Positions 54,053-61,668 are shown, numbered from the stretch's first letter. The stretch is 64,000 nucleotides of DNA from Chitinophagales bacterium (GCA_020636495.1 JACJXQ010000008.1:1798001-1862000); one strand, 5' to 3'. Made by a program: numbers and translations. The notes: a model not told the origin generated them from the letters alone.

Positions 54053-54544
54053 CTAGGTAGCTGCCGAACGGCGTATGCGTATATACCTGGCACAGTATAT
54101 CATCAAAAAGGGTAGTAGTTGGTTGGCTTCTTTATCAAGGGTATTACCATGAACATCTATAGTATAGTTATAGTTCCATTTACGCCAGTTAAAACCGGAT
54201 TCTATTTCGGCTATCTCGTGGCCATCCTCGTCATATATGGCAAAGGTCCTGCCCCAGAAACTCTTCTGCCTGAAAGTATAGCCCCGGTTCTCATTGGCAA
54301 AGCTGATATGCACCCTGCCGCCCAGCCTGGCTTTTATGCTTACGAATTCCACATCGTAGCGACTGATTGTGAACGTAGTTTGCCAGAACCCTTTGGGAGC
54401 CACTGCATAGTTCATACCTGCGGCTGTAGCTATACTGGCTTTATGCATCCACCACGAATTGATATCAAGCGTACCTACCGGGTCATCTTGTTCATTGAAC
54501 ACCTCAAAATGGTTATATCCACGGCTATTGACTGTATACTGCAT
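54053..54544 (-). CDS. Hypothetical protein, possibly tubby/LURP-one-like
   Basis: A 163-residue soluble protein without signal peptide. It is rich in aromatic residues and alternates short beta strands (HFEVFNEQDDPVGTLDINSWWMHK, FTISRYDVEFVSIKARLG, FAIYDEDGHEIAEIES) before a C-terminal hydrophobic helix (ANQLLPFLMIYCARYIRI). That order, with the end helix inside a barrel, looks like the tubby C-terminal/LURP-one fold, but this is a fold guess without a diagnostic motif. It stands alone on the minus strand, upstream of the TetR operator region. Confidence 0.7.
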   Translation of the reverse strand: MQYTVNSRGYNHFEVFNEQDDPVGTLDINSWWMHKASIATAAGMNYAVAPKGFWQTTFTISRYDVEFVSIKARLGGRVHISFANENRGYTFRQKSFWGRTFAIYDEDGHEIAEIESGFNWRKWNYNYTIDVHGNTLDKEANQLLPFLMIYCARYIRIRRSAAT

Positions 54545-54599
54545 ATAATAAGTGTTCCCATAAAGTTAATCATTTATCCATTTGTCGGGTAGGGGGCCA

Positions 54600-54690
54600 A
54601 ACTTCCCTCCTGTTCTTAGGAGAGCTTGTCCCGCCATAGCGGGAGGATGTTGGACGGTCCGCCTACGACGGATGTAGCCACCGGTCTAGT
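54600..54690. repeat. CTCCTGTTC-type structured intergenic repeat, copy 1
   Basis: Begins ACTTCCCTCCTGTTCTTAGG, contains palindromes TCCCGCCATAGCGGGA and TCCGCCTACGACGGA, then GGATGTAGCCACCGG. The copy at 58200-58270 has the same frame of conserved blocks (CCTCCTGTTC, GATGTTGG, TCCGCC...GGCGGATGTAGCC). The region 54545-54929 has no gene; it also contains a CTCCCCTTTAGGGGGA palindrome near 54762 and the repeat at 54819. Confidence 0.7.
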
Positions 54691-54818
54691 GGATAGGGAA
54701 TGACTAAATCCTCCTTGCCCAAAACAAAACAACCACAACAACCATTATGTCAAAATGCGTCTCCCCTTTAGGGGGATAGGGGGATACCCGCACCGTTTCT
54801 TGCACAAACCACACCACG

Positions 54819-54873
54819 CGCGTCATTGCGCGGAGTGAGGAACGAACGACAAAGCAATCTCGCTACGCGCCCG
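54819..54873 (+). repeat. CGTCATTGCG...GCAATCTCG repeat
   Basis: CGCGTCATTGCGCGGAGTGA at the left and AAAGCAATCTCGC at the right: the classical dispersed CGTCATTGCGA...AAGCAATCTC repeat of many bacterial genomes, here directly before the lipocalin-like gene. Confidence 0.7.
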
Positions 54874-54929
54874 ACCATCCACTTGCACAAGACAAATTAT
54901 CTTGTATTTTTATATTAAAATCTGCTTCT

Positions 54930-55430
54930 ATGAATCTGACCGGCAAGATATTAACTTTATTATGCGGCATAGCACTCTTTGCCGCCTGTACCAAATCTGA
55001 AACCGATAAGGAGCCCGACCCTGCAAGCAGCAGCACAAGCACCGATAACCTCTCTGCCGTAGGCAAGCTACTGGTAGCTGGCAAATGGCAATTAACGGCC
55101 AGCACCGCCACCGCGCAATACAACGGTAAAGACACCACCGCCGACCTGTATGCCGATATGGACGACTGCGAAAAGGACGACTTTATCCAGTTCGCTGCCG
55201 ATGGTACGGTAACAAGGGATGAGAATACCAACAAATGCACAGGCCACCCGCAAAGCGCCACCATGACCTGGAAACTCATGGACAATGATACCAGGATCGC
55301 TATATACGACAACAACCCCGATACTATGGGCCTGGAAGTGACAACCGCCCAAATGAAATTCACCCTGACACAGCCCAATAGCTCAAACGTGCCCGTTACC
55401 TACGTTGATATATATAAGAATATTAAGTAA
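54930..55430 (+). CDS. Lipocalin-like lipoprotein
   Basis: A 166-residue outer-envelope lipoprotein. The lipobox is IALFAAC, with Cys20 as the predicted lipid site. A Ser/Thr-rich linker (SETDKEPDPASSSTSTD) leads to a lipocalin-like domain: GKWQLTAS, DDCEKDDFIQFAADGTVTRDEN and TKCTGHP-type loop, TWKLMDNDTRIAIYD, with two Cys that could form a disulfide. Such domains are abundant as functionally unassigned lipoproteins in Bacteroidota. Codon use is more GC-rich than in its neighbours, with many C-ending codons. Confidence 0.82.
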   Translation: MNLTGKILTLLCGIALFAACTKSETDKEPDPASSSTSTDNLSAVGKLLVAGKWQLTASTATAQYNGKDTTADLYADMDDCEKDDFIQFAADGTVTRDENTNKCTGHPQSATMTWKLMDNDTRIAIYDNNPDTMGLEVTTAQMKFTLTQPNSSNVPVTYVDIYKNIK

Positions 55431-55436
55431 GCGAAT

Positions 55437-55500
55437 CTCACTCCTGTTATGGCGATAGAATAACGCCCATGGCGTTATGTATGTGGCCATCTCGCCCAAA
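55437..55500 (+). repeat. CGTCATGGCGAGG-type palindromic repeat (AACGCC core)
   Basis: CTCCTGTTATGGCGATAGAA, inner palindrome AACGCC CAT GGCGTT, then GTGGCCATCTCGCCC. Homologous to 58094-58156, with the same inner arms, and in layout to 10639-10701 and 11038-11100. Confidence 0.7.
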
Positions 55501-55573
55501 ACTGGAAAATACTTGCATTTACCAGTCACACGGGCTACTATCGAAGATTACGATGGAACTGGAAAAAGCCATG

Positions 55574-56101
55574 TCACAAATCATTATTTATCCTGTGCTT
55601 CCAATTTTTCAGTTCTTCAAAAAGGGCTGTTTTAATTTCATACATTAATTCGTCATTCGTCTTTTCTACTTGCCAGGATCTGTCCCTATTCAAAAGTTCA
55701 TCAAAAGTGTCAAATAACCCATAAGCCTTTTCAAACCCGATACTATCATAGCAATACTGTTTACTTTCAGATAAAAAGTCATAACTGACAAAAGCGTTGT
55801 TACAAATTTCGCTTGTTCCGGTAATAACATCTTTTGTTCCATCAAATATTTCGTCCACAATTGCAAGTGCATATTCTATTGCTGCTTGTCTTTTATCGGG
55901 CAGTGTAATGCTTAGCTCTTCTAGTGTCAGTTTGAAATAATAGTCAATTTGAGAAGGTTCTTCATATTTACTTAGTCCTGCAAGAATACAAAGTGAAGGA
56001 GAATCCAACCCCTCTTCAAGCGCAATAATACCGGTGCAAGGAAGTTGGTCTGTAGTTACATTCCCGGTCACATATTTGGCTATATGCTGTCTGAAATTCA
56101 T
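55574..56101 (-). CDS. Hypothetical protein
   Basis: About 175 residues from ATG 56101; a longer start at 56149 adds 16 residues unlike the rest. The protein is acidic and soluble, with no signal peptide. It looks largely helical (QAAIEYALAIVDEIFDGTKDV, DELMYEIKTALFEELKNWKHR). I do not recognise the family. Such small acidic, isolated genes in a repeat-rich stretch are sometimes immunity proteins, but nothing here shows it, and no toxin gene is adjacent. Its base composition is lower in GC than the flanking lipoprotein and sulfatase genes, which hints at separate acquisition. Confidence 0.6.
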   Translation of the reverse strand: MNFRQHIAKYVTGNVTTDQLPCTGIIALEEGLDSPSLCILAGLSKYEEPSQIDYYFKLTLEELSITLPDKRQAAIEYALAIVDEIFDGTKDVITGTSEICNNAFVSYDFLSESKQYCYDSIGFEKAYGLFDTFDELLNRDRSWQVEKTNDELMYEIKTALFEELKNWKHRINNDL

Positions 56102-56253
56102 GTTATGCGTTGATGCAAATAAATATACATGATTTAATATTCCCTGCACTCGTTTAAGTTGTTAACTTAAATGACGAATAGTCAGCAGGTTTGTAACCGG
56201 CAGCATTTGTTCCTCAGCTATATCAATGTACAGTCAGACCCTCCCTCCCTCGC

Positions 56254-56276
56254 TGTCCTGAGTTTGCAACTCAGGA
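56254..56276. repeat. Perfect inverted repeat (GTCCTGAGTT TGC AACTCAGGAC)
   Basis: A 10-bp perfect stem with a 3-nt loop in the 366-bp spacer between the hypothetical gene and the sulfatase. It lacks a T-run. GAGTTGCAAACTC-type palindromes are common dispersed elements in Bacteroidota. No other feature was found in 56102-56467 apart from the promoter at 56399. Confidence 0.6.
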
Positions 56277-56398
56277 CTTTCCATCACATTGGTCTATGCA
56301 TCCCGCTTAGACTTGTCAGTAAACAAGCTGACAAAATACACCACTCCCCACTACCAAACAACGGGAAAAACACCCTGTTTTTCCTTGCTTCCTTTGTT

Positions 56399-56406
56399 TA
56401 CATTTG
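56399..56406 (+). promoter_or_regulatory. -7 element (TACATTTG) before sulfatase
   Basis: TACATTTG matches TAnnTTTG, 61 bp before ATG 56468. No TTG at 19-21 bp upstream, so the -33 box is weak. Confidence 0.45.
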
Positions 56407-56467
56407 CCTTGTTCAGCTTACGCGAACATTCGTAAACAATTTATTCATCACTTTAAAAACATCCGCC

Positions 56468-57967
56468 ATGGAATTCAACCAGAAGCTGGAACAGTTGGGC
56501 AAACAGCCCGACATCATCCTCATTATTACTGACGAACAAACTACGCCTACGGAAAATTATCCGCCGGGTTGGGAAGCACAAAACCTGGAGACGCTTACAT
56601 TCCTCAAACAGAATGGCTTCAGTTTCAACAAGGCTTTTTGCAATACATGTATGTGTTCGCCGAGCCGCGCTACTTTGTTTACAGGCACCTATCCTGCTAT
56701 TCACAACGTGAGCCAGACGCTGACGGAGGGCGGCCCTTTATCACCTGCCGAGCCGACACTGGACAACACATTGCCCAATATTATGAACACCCTTTGGGCC
56801 AGTGGTTACGATGTGCAATACAGGGGCAAATGGCACATGAGTAAAGGTGCAGCGGCCAACGGTGCCAATACCAATTACGATCAGCTTACTGCCGCCGACA
56901 TAGCACTATATGGTGCAATGGGGTGGGAGGCTCCTGATGCGGGCGAAGATGTTAACCCGCTCAACTTTGGTGGAGGGTATGCCAACCACGATGCCAAATA
57001 TGTGGCACAAGGTGTTAAATACCTGAAGCAGGTAAAGGCGCGCAGGGCTGCGGGCGATAATACACCTTACTGCCTTATTGTTTCGTTGGTTAACCCGCAC
57101 GACGTACTGGCTTACCCCAATACTGCAGGTTTATACGGCTACAAGCCCGACACCTGGCTGGGGCGTGATATTGCTTTGCCAGCAACGGTGAATGAGCAAC
57201 TGTTGAAAAGTAAAAAACCGCTGGCACAGGAACTGATACTGCTGGGCATGAATGTATTGTTAGGACCTTTGCCTGACGAAACATCTATGCTGAACTATGT
57301 CAACTTTTACGCCTACCTGCAAACTATGGTTGACAAGGAAATAGGCCACCTGGTAAAAGAACTGTATGCTGAAGCGGATGGAACAAGGCTGGCTGATAAG
57401 GCTATTGTTATCCAGACATCCGACCATGGTGAAATGGGGCTGGCGCATGGCGGACTCAGGCAAAAAACATTTGTTGCATACGAAGAGGCCATCAAAGTAC
57501 CGATGGTGATATCTAACCCGGTGTTGTTTGACAATGGCCCTGTGGGTTCAGACGCTCTGGCGACACTGGTAGATATTATGCCTACATTGATGGAACTGGC
57601 AAATGTAGCCGAGCCGCCAACCAACCTTGCGGGTACCAGCCTGCTGCCCATCATTACAGAGGGCAGGCCTGTTCAGGACAGTATCCTGTTCACGTTCGAT
57701 GATACCAAGGCGGGTTCTAACAACAAATGGTCAGCCGTAAACGCGGCCAACCGCATCCGTTGTATCAGGACGGAGAACTGGAAGTTTGATTACTATTTCG
57801 ACGCGATGGGCACTTATGCCAACCAGTATGAGCTATACGACCTGGCCAACGACCCGCTGGAGACCACCAACCTTGCCTATGACAAAAGCTACAAAACACA
57901 GCGCGACGAACTGGAACAACAGCTAAAACAACTGGAAATAACCAAACTACTGAAGAGGTTACCATAA
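56468..57967 (+). CDS. Type I sulfatase (arylsulfatase-like)
   Basis: Predicted to hydrolyse sulfate esters. From ATG 56468 the protein has 499 residues; the open frame extends 99 codons upstream but that part covers the promoter and a repeat and looks noncoding. The N-terminus DIILIITDEQTTP gives the metal-site Asp (the family usually has DD here). The formylglycine motif is CMCSPSRATLFTG, with the second Cys in CxPSR as the residue to be modified. GKWHMSKG, SLVNPHDVLAYP, VIQTSDHGEMGLAHG and KVPMVISNP are further family blocks. There is no clear signal peptide, unusual for a Bacteroidota sulfatase, so it may be cytoplasmic. No maturase gene is nearby. Confidence 0.9.
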   Translation: MEFNQKLEQLGKQPDIILIITDEQTTPTENYPPGWEAQNLETLTFLKQNGFSFNKAFCNTCMCSPSRATLFTGTYPAIHNVSQTLTEGGPLSPAEPTLDNTLPNIMNTLWASGYDVQYRGKWHMSKGAAANGANTNYDQLTAADIALYGAMGWEAPDAGEDVNPLNFGGGYANHDAKYVAQGVKYLKQVKARRAAGDNTPYCLIVSLVNPHDVLAYPNTAGLYGYKPDTWLGRDIALPATVNEQLLKSKKPLAQELILLGMNVLLGPLPDETSMLNYVNFYAYLQTMVDKEIGHLVKELYAEADGTRLADKAIVIQTSDHGEMGLAHGGLRQKTFVAYEEAIKVPMVISNPVLFDNGPVGSDALATLVDIMPTLMELANVAEPPTNLAGTSLLPIITEGRPVQDSILFTFDDTKAGSNNKWSAVNAANRIRCIRTENWKFDYYFDAMGTYANQYELYDLANDPLETTNLAYDKSYKTQRDELEQQLKQLEITKLLKRLP

Positions 57968-57973
57968 TAATTA

Positions 57974-58003
57974 AACAGCCGCCCGTGAGGCGGCTGTTTT
58001 TTT
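57974..58003 (+). terminator. Intrinsic terminator after sulfatase
   Basis: ACAGCCGCC, loop CGTGA, GGCGGCTGT and a seven-T run, starting 7 bp after the stop. Confidence 0.92.
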
Positions 58004-58093
58004 CGATAAAAACTTGACCAATACAACCCGTCATCAAAAAAATACTGGTTATTGCGACGCTGGAAGCAATCTGTACAGCTGATTGTTGTTCCT

Positions 58094-58156
58094 TCACTCT
58101 CGTCATGGCGAGGAAGTAACGCCCGTGGCGTTATGAACGTGGCCATCTCGTCCAAG
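58094..58156 (+). repeat. CGTCATGGCGAGG-type palindromic repeat
   Basis: CTCTCGTCATGGCGAGGAAG, inner palindrome AACGCC CGT GGCGTT, then AACGTGGCCATCTCGTCC. Outer parts are shared with 10639-10701, 11038-11100 and 55437-55500 while the inner palindrome differs between pairs. Confidence 0.75.
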
Positions 58157-58199
58157 CGTTGTTTATTCACTAGGACTCTCTATAGGCTAAGAATCCGTA

Positions 58200-58270
58200 A
58201 ACTCCCCTCCTGTTCCTGGGAGGGGATGTTGGGCGTTCCGCCTTTGGCGGATGTAGCCCAACCGGGGTGG
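58200..58270. repeat. CTCCTGTTC-type structured intergenic repeat, copy 2
   Basis: CTCCCCTCCTGTTCCTGGGA continues GGGG. Inside, GTTGGGC (58228-58234) pairs with GCCCAAC (58256-58262) around the palindrome TCCGCCTTTGGCGGA (58237-58251), so the RNA or single-stranded DNA would form a long hairpin. The related copy is 54600-54690. Confidence 0.75.
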
Positions 58271-58290
58271 TTGACTCGCGGGAATAAATA

Positions 58291-58321
58291 TTGTTATTTT
58301 AAATAAAATTACGTATATTTG
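58291..58321 (+). promoter_or_regulatory. Promoter of module 2 (TTG-N20-TATATTTG)
   Basis: TTG (58291-58293), 20-bp spacer and TATATTTG (58314-58321), an exact Bacteroidota consensus. About 27 of 31 positions are the same as in the module 1 promoter at 20767-20737, including the spacer. Confidence 0.78.
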
Positions 58322-58326
58322 ACATG

Positions 58327-58410
58327 GTTAAATATAGTCACCAATGCTGCCCACACCACCAAATACCTTATTCAAGCATACACAAGCCCCGCTCAAAGCG
58401 GGGCTTTTTT
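58327..58410 (+). ncRNA. Predicted leader RNA or small RNA of the ABC-F gene, module 2
   Basis: A predicted transcript of about 84 nt between a consensus promoter and a strong terminator. It is C/A-rich and unstructured up to the terminator, with an ATG at 58344 and a frame starting MLPTPPNTLFKHTQAPLKAG. This frame continues without a stop through the terminator and all the way into the ABC-F gene, in the same frame, so it gave an artificially long ORF. The organisation (promoter, small proline-rich ORF, terminator, ABC-F gene) is what ribosome-mediated attenuation of ABC-F genes looks like in Firmicutes. The parallel module at 20767-20604 argues that the RNA may be a family of its own. Confidence 0.5.
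58385..58410 (+). terminator. Intrinsic terminator between promoter and ABC-F gene
   Basis: AGCCCCGC, loop TCAAA, GCGGGGCT, then six T. It lies about 205 bp before the ABC-F start codon and so would end most transcripts from the 58291 promoter early. Confidence 0.88.
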
Positions 58411-58443
58411 GTAAGGGTTACGCTCTGTTGCAAAACAGGTTTT

Positions 58444-58461
58444 ACTTAACAATACTTAACA
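58444..58461 (+). repeat. Tandem ACTTAACAAT element, module 2
   Basis: ACTTAACAATACTTAACA, identical to module 1, beginning exactly 33 nt after the terminator T-run. A further ACTTAACA occurs at 58550, and GTTAAACC at 58518, each with a counterpart at a similar distance in module 1. In both places the preceding four bases are TTTT. Confidence 0.85.
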
Positions 58462-58616
58462 GTTTTTTAGTAACGCATTGCCAATCAACCTTTTGTAAAG
58501 GTGCATTATTACTTTTGGTTAAACCTGTATATGTTGTCAGCGACGATTTACTTAACAGTTTCGCCGCATTTTGCACCAAGGTTATCTGCGTTTTTTCAGT
58601 TAGTTTTGCGCCGCTT

Positions 58617-60560
58617 ATGTTGGTTTCATTACAGAATATCTCATTTTACTTCGGTTCCAGGCCTATATTGGAAAATGCCAGTTGGCAGGTAGATACAGGC
58701 CAGCGCATTGGCCTTGTGGGCAGCAATGGTGCGGGCAAGTCTACTTTGCTGCGCATCATCACCGGTGCTTATACCATTGATAGTGGTACTATCAACAAGC
58801 CCAAAGATGTGACTATTGGCTTCTTTAACCAGGATCTCCTGAGTTTCTCTACTGAGAATTCTATTCTTTCGGTAGGTATGCAGGCCTTCGAGCGTGCGCA
58901 CGAGGTGGAGATAGAAATGAACAAGGTGCTGAAGGAGTTGGAGACAAAGCCGGACGATGAGGTATTGTTGGATAAATACAGTCACCTGCTGCACGATTTT
59001 GAGGTTGCGGGAGGCTATGAAATGGAACATAAAGCTGCGGAGGTACTGGAAGGACTGGGTTTTAGTACTACCGACCTGCAAAGGCCCTACAACCAGTTCA
59101 GCGGTGGCTGGAGGATGCGTGTGCTGCTGGCCAAAATGATGCTGCAGGCACCCGACCTGCTGCTGCTCGATGAGCCGACCAACCACCTTGACCTCCCGTC
59201 AATAGAATGGCTGGAGCGCTACCTGCAGGGATACCCCGGTAGTGTTATCATCGTTTCGCACGACAGGTACTTCCTGGACAGGATGGTGAACCGCATAGTA
59301 GAGGTATGGCAGCAGAGCCTGCACCTGTACACGGGCAACTACTCATTCTACCAGAAGGAGAAGGTAGAGCGTATGGAGCTGCAGCAACGGGCTTATGAGA
59401 ACCAGAAGGATTATATCCGTCAGCAGGAACGTTTTATCGAGCGTTTCAAAGCAAAAGCATCAAAGGCGGCACAGGCTCAGAGTGCTATGAAGCGCCTGGA
59501 CAAGCTGGATAAGATAGAAGCTCCCGATGCCTCTATTCCTACCATGAACATCAACTTTGACGTAAAAACACAGCCGGGCAAGATAATCTGCACGCTGAAA
59601 GATATATCCAAGAAGTTCGGAGAGCAAACCATCTTCGATCATGCCAATGCCGAGATCAACCGTGGCGATAAGATAGCCCTGATAGGCGCCAACGGTAAGG
59701 GTAAGTCTACCTTGCTCAGGATTATTGCCGATCGCGAGACCTTTGACGGTGAACGCAAATGGGGGCACAATGTAGAGGAGAGTTTCTACGCTCAGCACCA
59801 GCTGGAAGCGCTGAATATAGAACACGAGATACTGGAAGAGATGAGCCTGGCAGGTACGGGCAAGAACGAACTGGAGCTAAGGCAATTGTTAGGTTGCTTC
59901 CTGTTCAGCGGCGATGATGTCTTCAAGAAGATAAAGGTACTATCCGGAGGTGAAAAGGCGAGGGTAGCGCTGGCCAAGACCATTGCGATGAAAGGTAACT
60001 TCCTGATGCTGGATGAACCGACCAACCACCTGGATATGCAGAGTGTGGAAATGCTTATTGAGGCATTGAACAAATACCAGGGTACATTCATCCTTGTTTC
60101 GCACGACAGGTATTTTATCAGTAAAACAGCTAATAAGATATGGGTCATCGAAGACGGTATGGTACGCGAATTTGATGGTACTTATGATGAGTGGACGGTA
60201 TACGAGGAGGAGAGGGCACGCCGCAAGACAGCCAAACCTGCTCCGGAACCGGTAGTTGAAAAGAAACCGGAACCTAAAAAGCAGACCCCTGTGCAAAATT
60301 CAGAACTGAAAAAGCTGCAAAAGGAGTTTCAGAATAAACAACGCACCTTCCAGAAACTGGAAGAGCAGATCAATAAGCTGAACGAAGAAAAGGTGAAACT
60401 GGAAGCCCAACTGGCCGACCCTGAGTTCTATGCGGATAAAGACAAGTTCATGAAGGTAGATGAGGCCTACCGCAACCTGAATACCCAACTGGAAACCTTG
60501 ACCAGGGGCTACGACAAAGCTTTTGAAGAGATGCTGGAGTATGAAGAAAAGCTGGGTTAA
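58617..60560 (+). CDS. ABC-F family ATPase (ribosome-associated, Uup/EttA-type)
   Basis: Soluble protein with two ABC ATPase domains and no membrane part, 647 residues from ATG 58617 (MLVSLQNISFYFG). ABC-F proteins bind the ribosomal E site and tune translation or give antibiotic resistance. NBD1: Walker A GSNGAGKSTLLRI, signature QFSGGWRMRVLLAKMM, Walker B LLLLDEPTNHLDLPS. The linker YSFYQKEKVERMELQQRAYE is the P-site tRNA interaction motif region. NBD2: GANGKGKSTLLRI, LSGGEKARVALAKT, LMLDEPTNHLDMQS. A C-terminal coiled coil (about 570-645) resembles the Uup DNA-binding tail. A TAGTTTTG at 58601-58608 could give a second, nearly leaderless promoter. Confidence 0.93.
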   Translation: MLVSLQNISFYFGSRPILENASWQVDTGQRIGLVGSNGAGKSTLLRIITGAYTIDSGTINKPKDVTIGFFNQDLLSFSTENSILSVGMQAFERAHEVEIEMNKVLKELETKPDDEVLLDKYSHLLHDFEVAGGYEMEHKAAEVLEGLGFSTTDLQRPYNQFSGGWRMRVLLAKMMLQAPDLLLLDEPTNHLDLPSIEWLERYLQGYPGSVIIVSHDRYFLDRMVNRIVEVWQQSLHLYTGNYSFYQKEKVERMELQQRAYENQKDYIRQQERFIERFKAKASKAAQAQSAMKRLDKLDKIEAPDASIPTMNINFDVKTQPGKIICTLKDISKKFGEQTIFDHANAEINRGDKIALIGANGKGKSTLLRIIADRETFDGERKWGHNVEESFYAQHQLEALNIEHEILEEMSLAGTGKNELELRQLLGCFLFSGDDVFKKIKVLSGGEKARVALAKTIAMKGNFLMLDEPTNHLDMQSVEMLIEALNKYQGTFILVSHDRYFISKTANKIWVIEDGMVREFDGTYDEWTVYEEERARRKTAKPAPEPVVEKKPEPKKQTPVQNSELKKLQKEFQNKQRTFQKLEEQINKLNEEKVKLEAQLADPEFYADKDKFMKVDEAYRNLNTQLETLTRGYDKAFEEMLEYEEKLG

Positions 60561-60640
60561 CCCCGGATTAAAAATTAACAGAAAGGTAATAGGGGTTGAC
60601 ATCAGTAAGCAGGTTTTTTAACTTTATAAAAATTTGCCTT

Positions 60641-61570
60641 ATGAAAAACATATTACTCTTTTGTTCGATTCTGTTTTGTTCGCAGGCGCTCTTTGCTCAG
60701 AATGCTACTTATCGGTATGAGTTTAATAATAAACTCGATGAGATATATTACAAGGCCCCGGCCCTCGCTCCGCAATGTACCGGAGCTTATAGCTGGGATG
60801 CATTGAATATAGGTATCTCACACAACGTATATAATTTTGATAAAGGTTGTGGTCTTGTATTCATTGATTCTGCCGGGTTCCTGGCTTCCGGTTCCTATAC
60901 TATAGAGCTGTATTTCAAGCTGGATTCAATAAAGGGGTATAAGAAGATCATAGACTTTGACAGCATGCATAAAGACCCGGGGATGTACAACCAGAACGGA
61001 AAGCTGGTGATGTACAGTAAATTCACCTCTACGGACAGCTTTTTTGCGAATGGTAAATACCAATATGTGGCAGTTACCCGCAATGCAGGTTCTAAGAATG
61101 TCACACTGTATTATAACGACACGCTTGCGGGGTCGCTCAACGATAACTCCGATCAGTATGTAATGGATTCCAATAAGGTGCTCATATTCTTCCGCGACGA
61201 CAATGGAACCAACAATGAACAGACAAGTGGTGCGGTGGCTATGATACACATATCCAATTATGAAATGGATGCCTCTACGCTGAACAGTCATTATACGAAT
61301 CTGGCTTCAACGTTGTCTGTAAATAAAGTGCAGGAGTCAGCGGATAAAATACAGGTCTATCCCAATCCGGCAGGGAATGTGGTACATGTCGTATCAGTAC
61401 AACCTTGCAGTTACATATTGTATGATGTAACCGGAAGGGCTATCAAAACAGGTAGTATCAGCACCGGGGATAATACGGTTGATATACATCAGTCTCCGGC
61501 CGGGTTATATATGCTCAGGTTGACAGATAGTGATTACGGCACTAAGGTGTTCCGGGTACTGAAGCAATAA
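60641..61570 (+). CDS. Secreted LamG-like protein with T9SS type A sorting domain
   Basis: A 309-residue exported protein. From ATG 60641 the signal peptide is NILLFCSILFCSQALFAQ. A LamG/concanavalin-like jelly roll covers residues about 25-230 (GSYTIELYFKLDSIKGYKKIIDF, KYQYVAVTRNAGSKNVTLYYND). The C-terminus is the T9SS type A sorting domain (IQVYPNPAGNVVHV, SPAGLYMLRLTDSDYGTKVF). It is likely a carbohydrate- or surface-binding protein. The frame is open 15 codons earlier, but those lie inside a likely promoter (TTG 60596, 20 bp, TAACTTTA 60619-60626). Confidence 0.88.
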   Translation: MKNILLFCSILFCSQALFAQNATYRYEFNNKLDEIYYKAPALAPQCTGAYSWDALNIGISHNVYNFDKGCGLVFIDSAGFLASGSYTIELYFKLDSIKGYKKIIDFDSMHKDPGMYNQNGKLVMYSKFTSTDSFFANGKYQYVAVTRNAGSKNVTLYYNDTLAGSLNDNSDQYVMDSNKVLIFFRDDNGTNNEQTSGAVAMIHISNYEMDASTLNSHYTNLASTLSVNKVQESADKIQVYPNPAGNVVHVVSVQPCSYILYDVTGRAIKTGSISTGDNTVDIHQSPAGLYMLRLTDSDYGTKVFRVLKQ

Positions 61571-61668
61571 TGGATGTAACTAATTCACTGGCAGGCTGGT
61601 ATAAGATACGGTTTTATTGTACTTTTATCAGCCTGTATTAATTATTACTCACCAATAATAGTAAGCAT

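Noticed and set aside
54560..54900. Possible small ORFs between the tubby-like protein and the lipocalin-like lipoprotein
   Set aside because: The interval is composed of palindromic repeats; short frames there have no start context or domain.
56171..56467. 99-codon N-terminal extension of the sulfatase
   Set aside because: It contains a perfect inverted repeat and a promoter element, with composition unlike the gene; sulfatase homology starts after ATG 56468.
58344..58616. 91-codon N-terminal extension of the ABC-F gene
   Set aside because: The stretch holds a terminator and the ACTTAACA elements; ABC-F homology begins only at MLVSLQNISF (58617). The open frame is probably accidental or a leader ORF.
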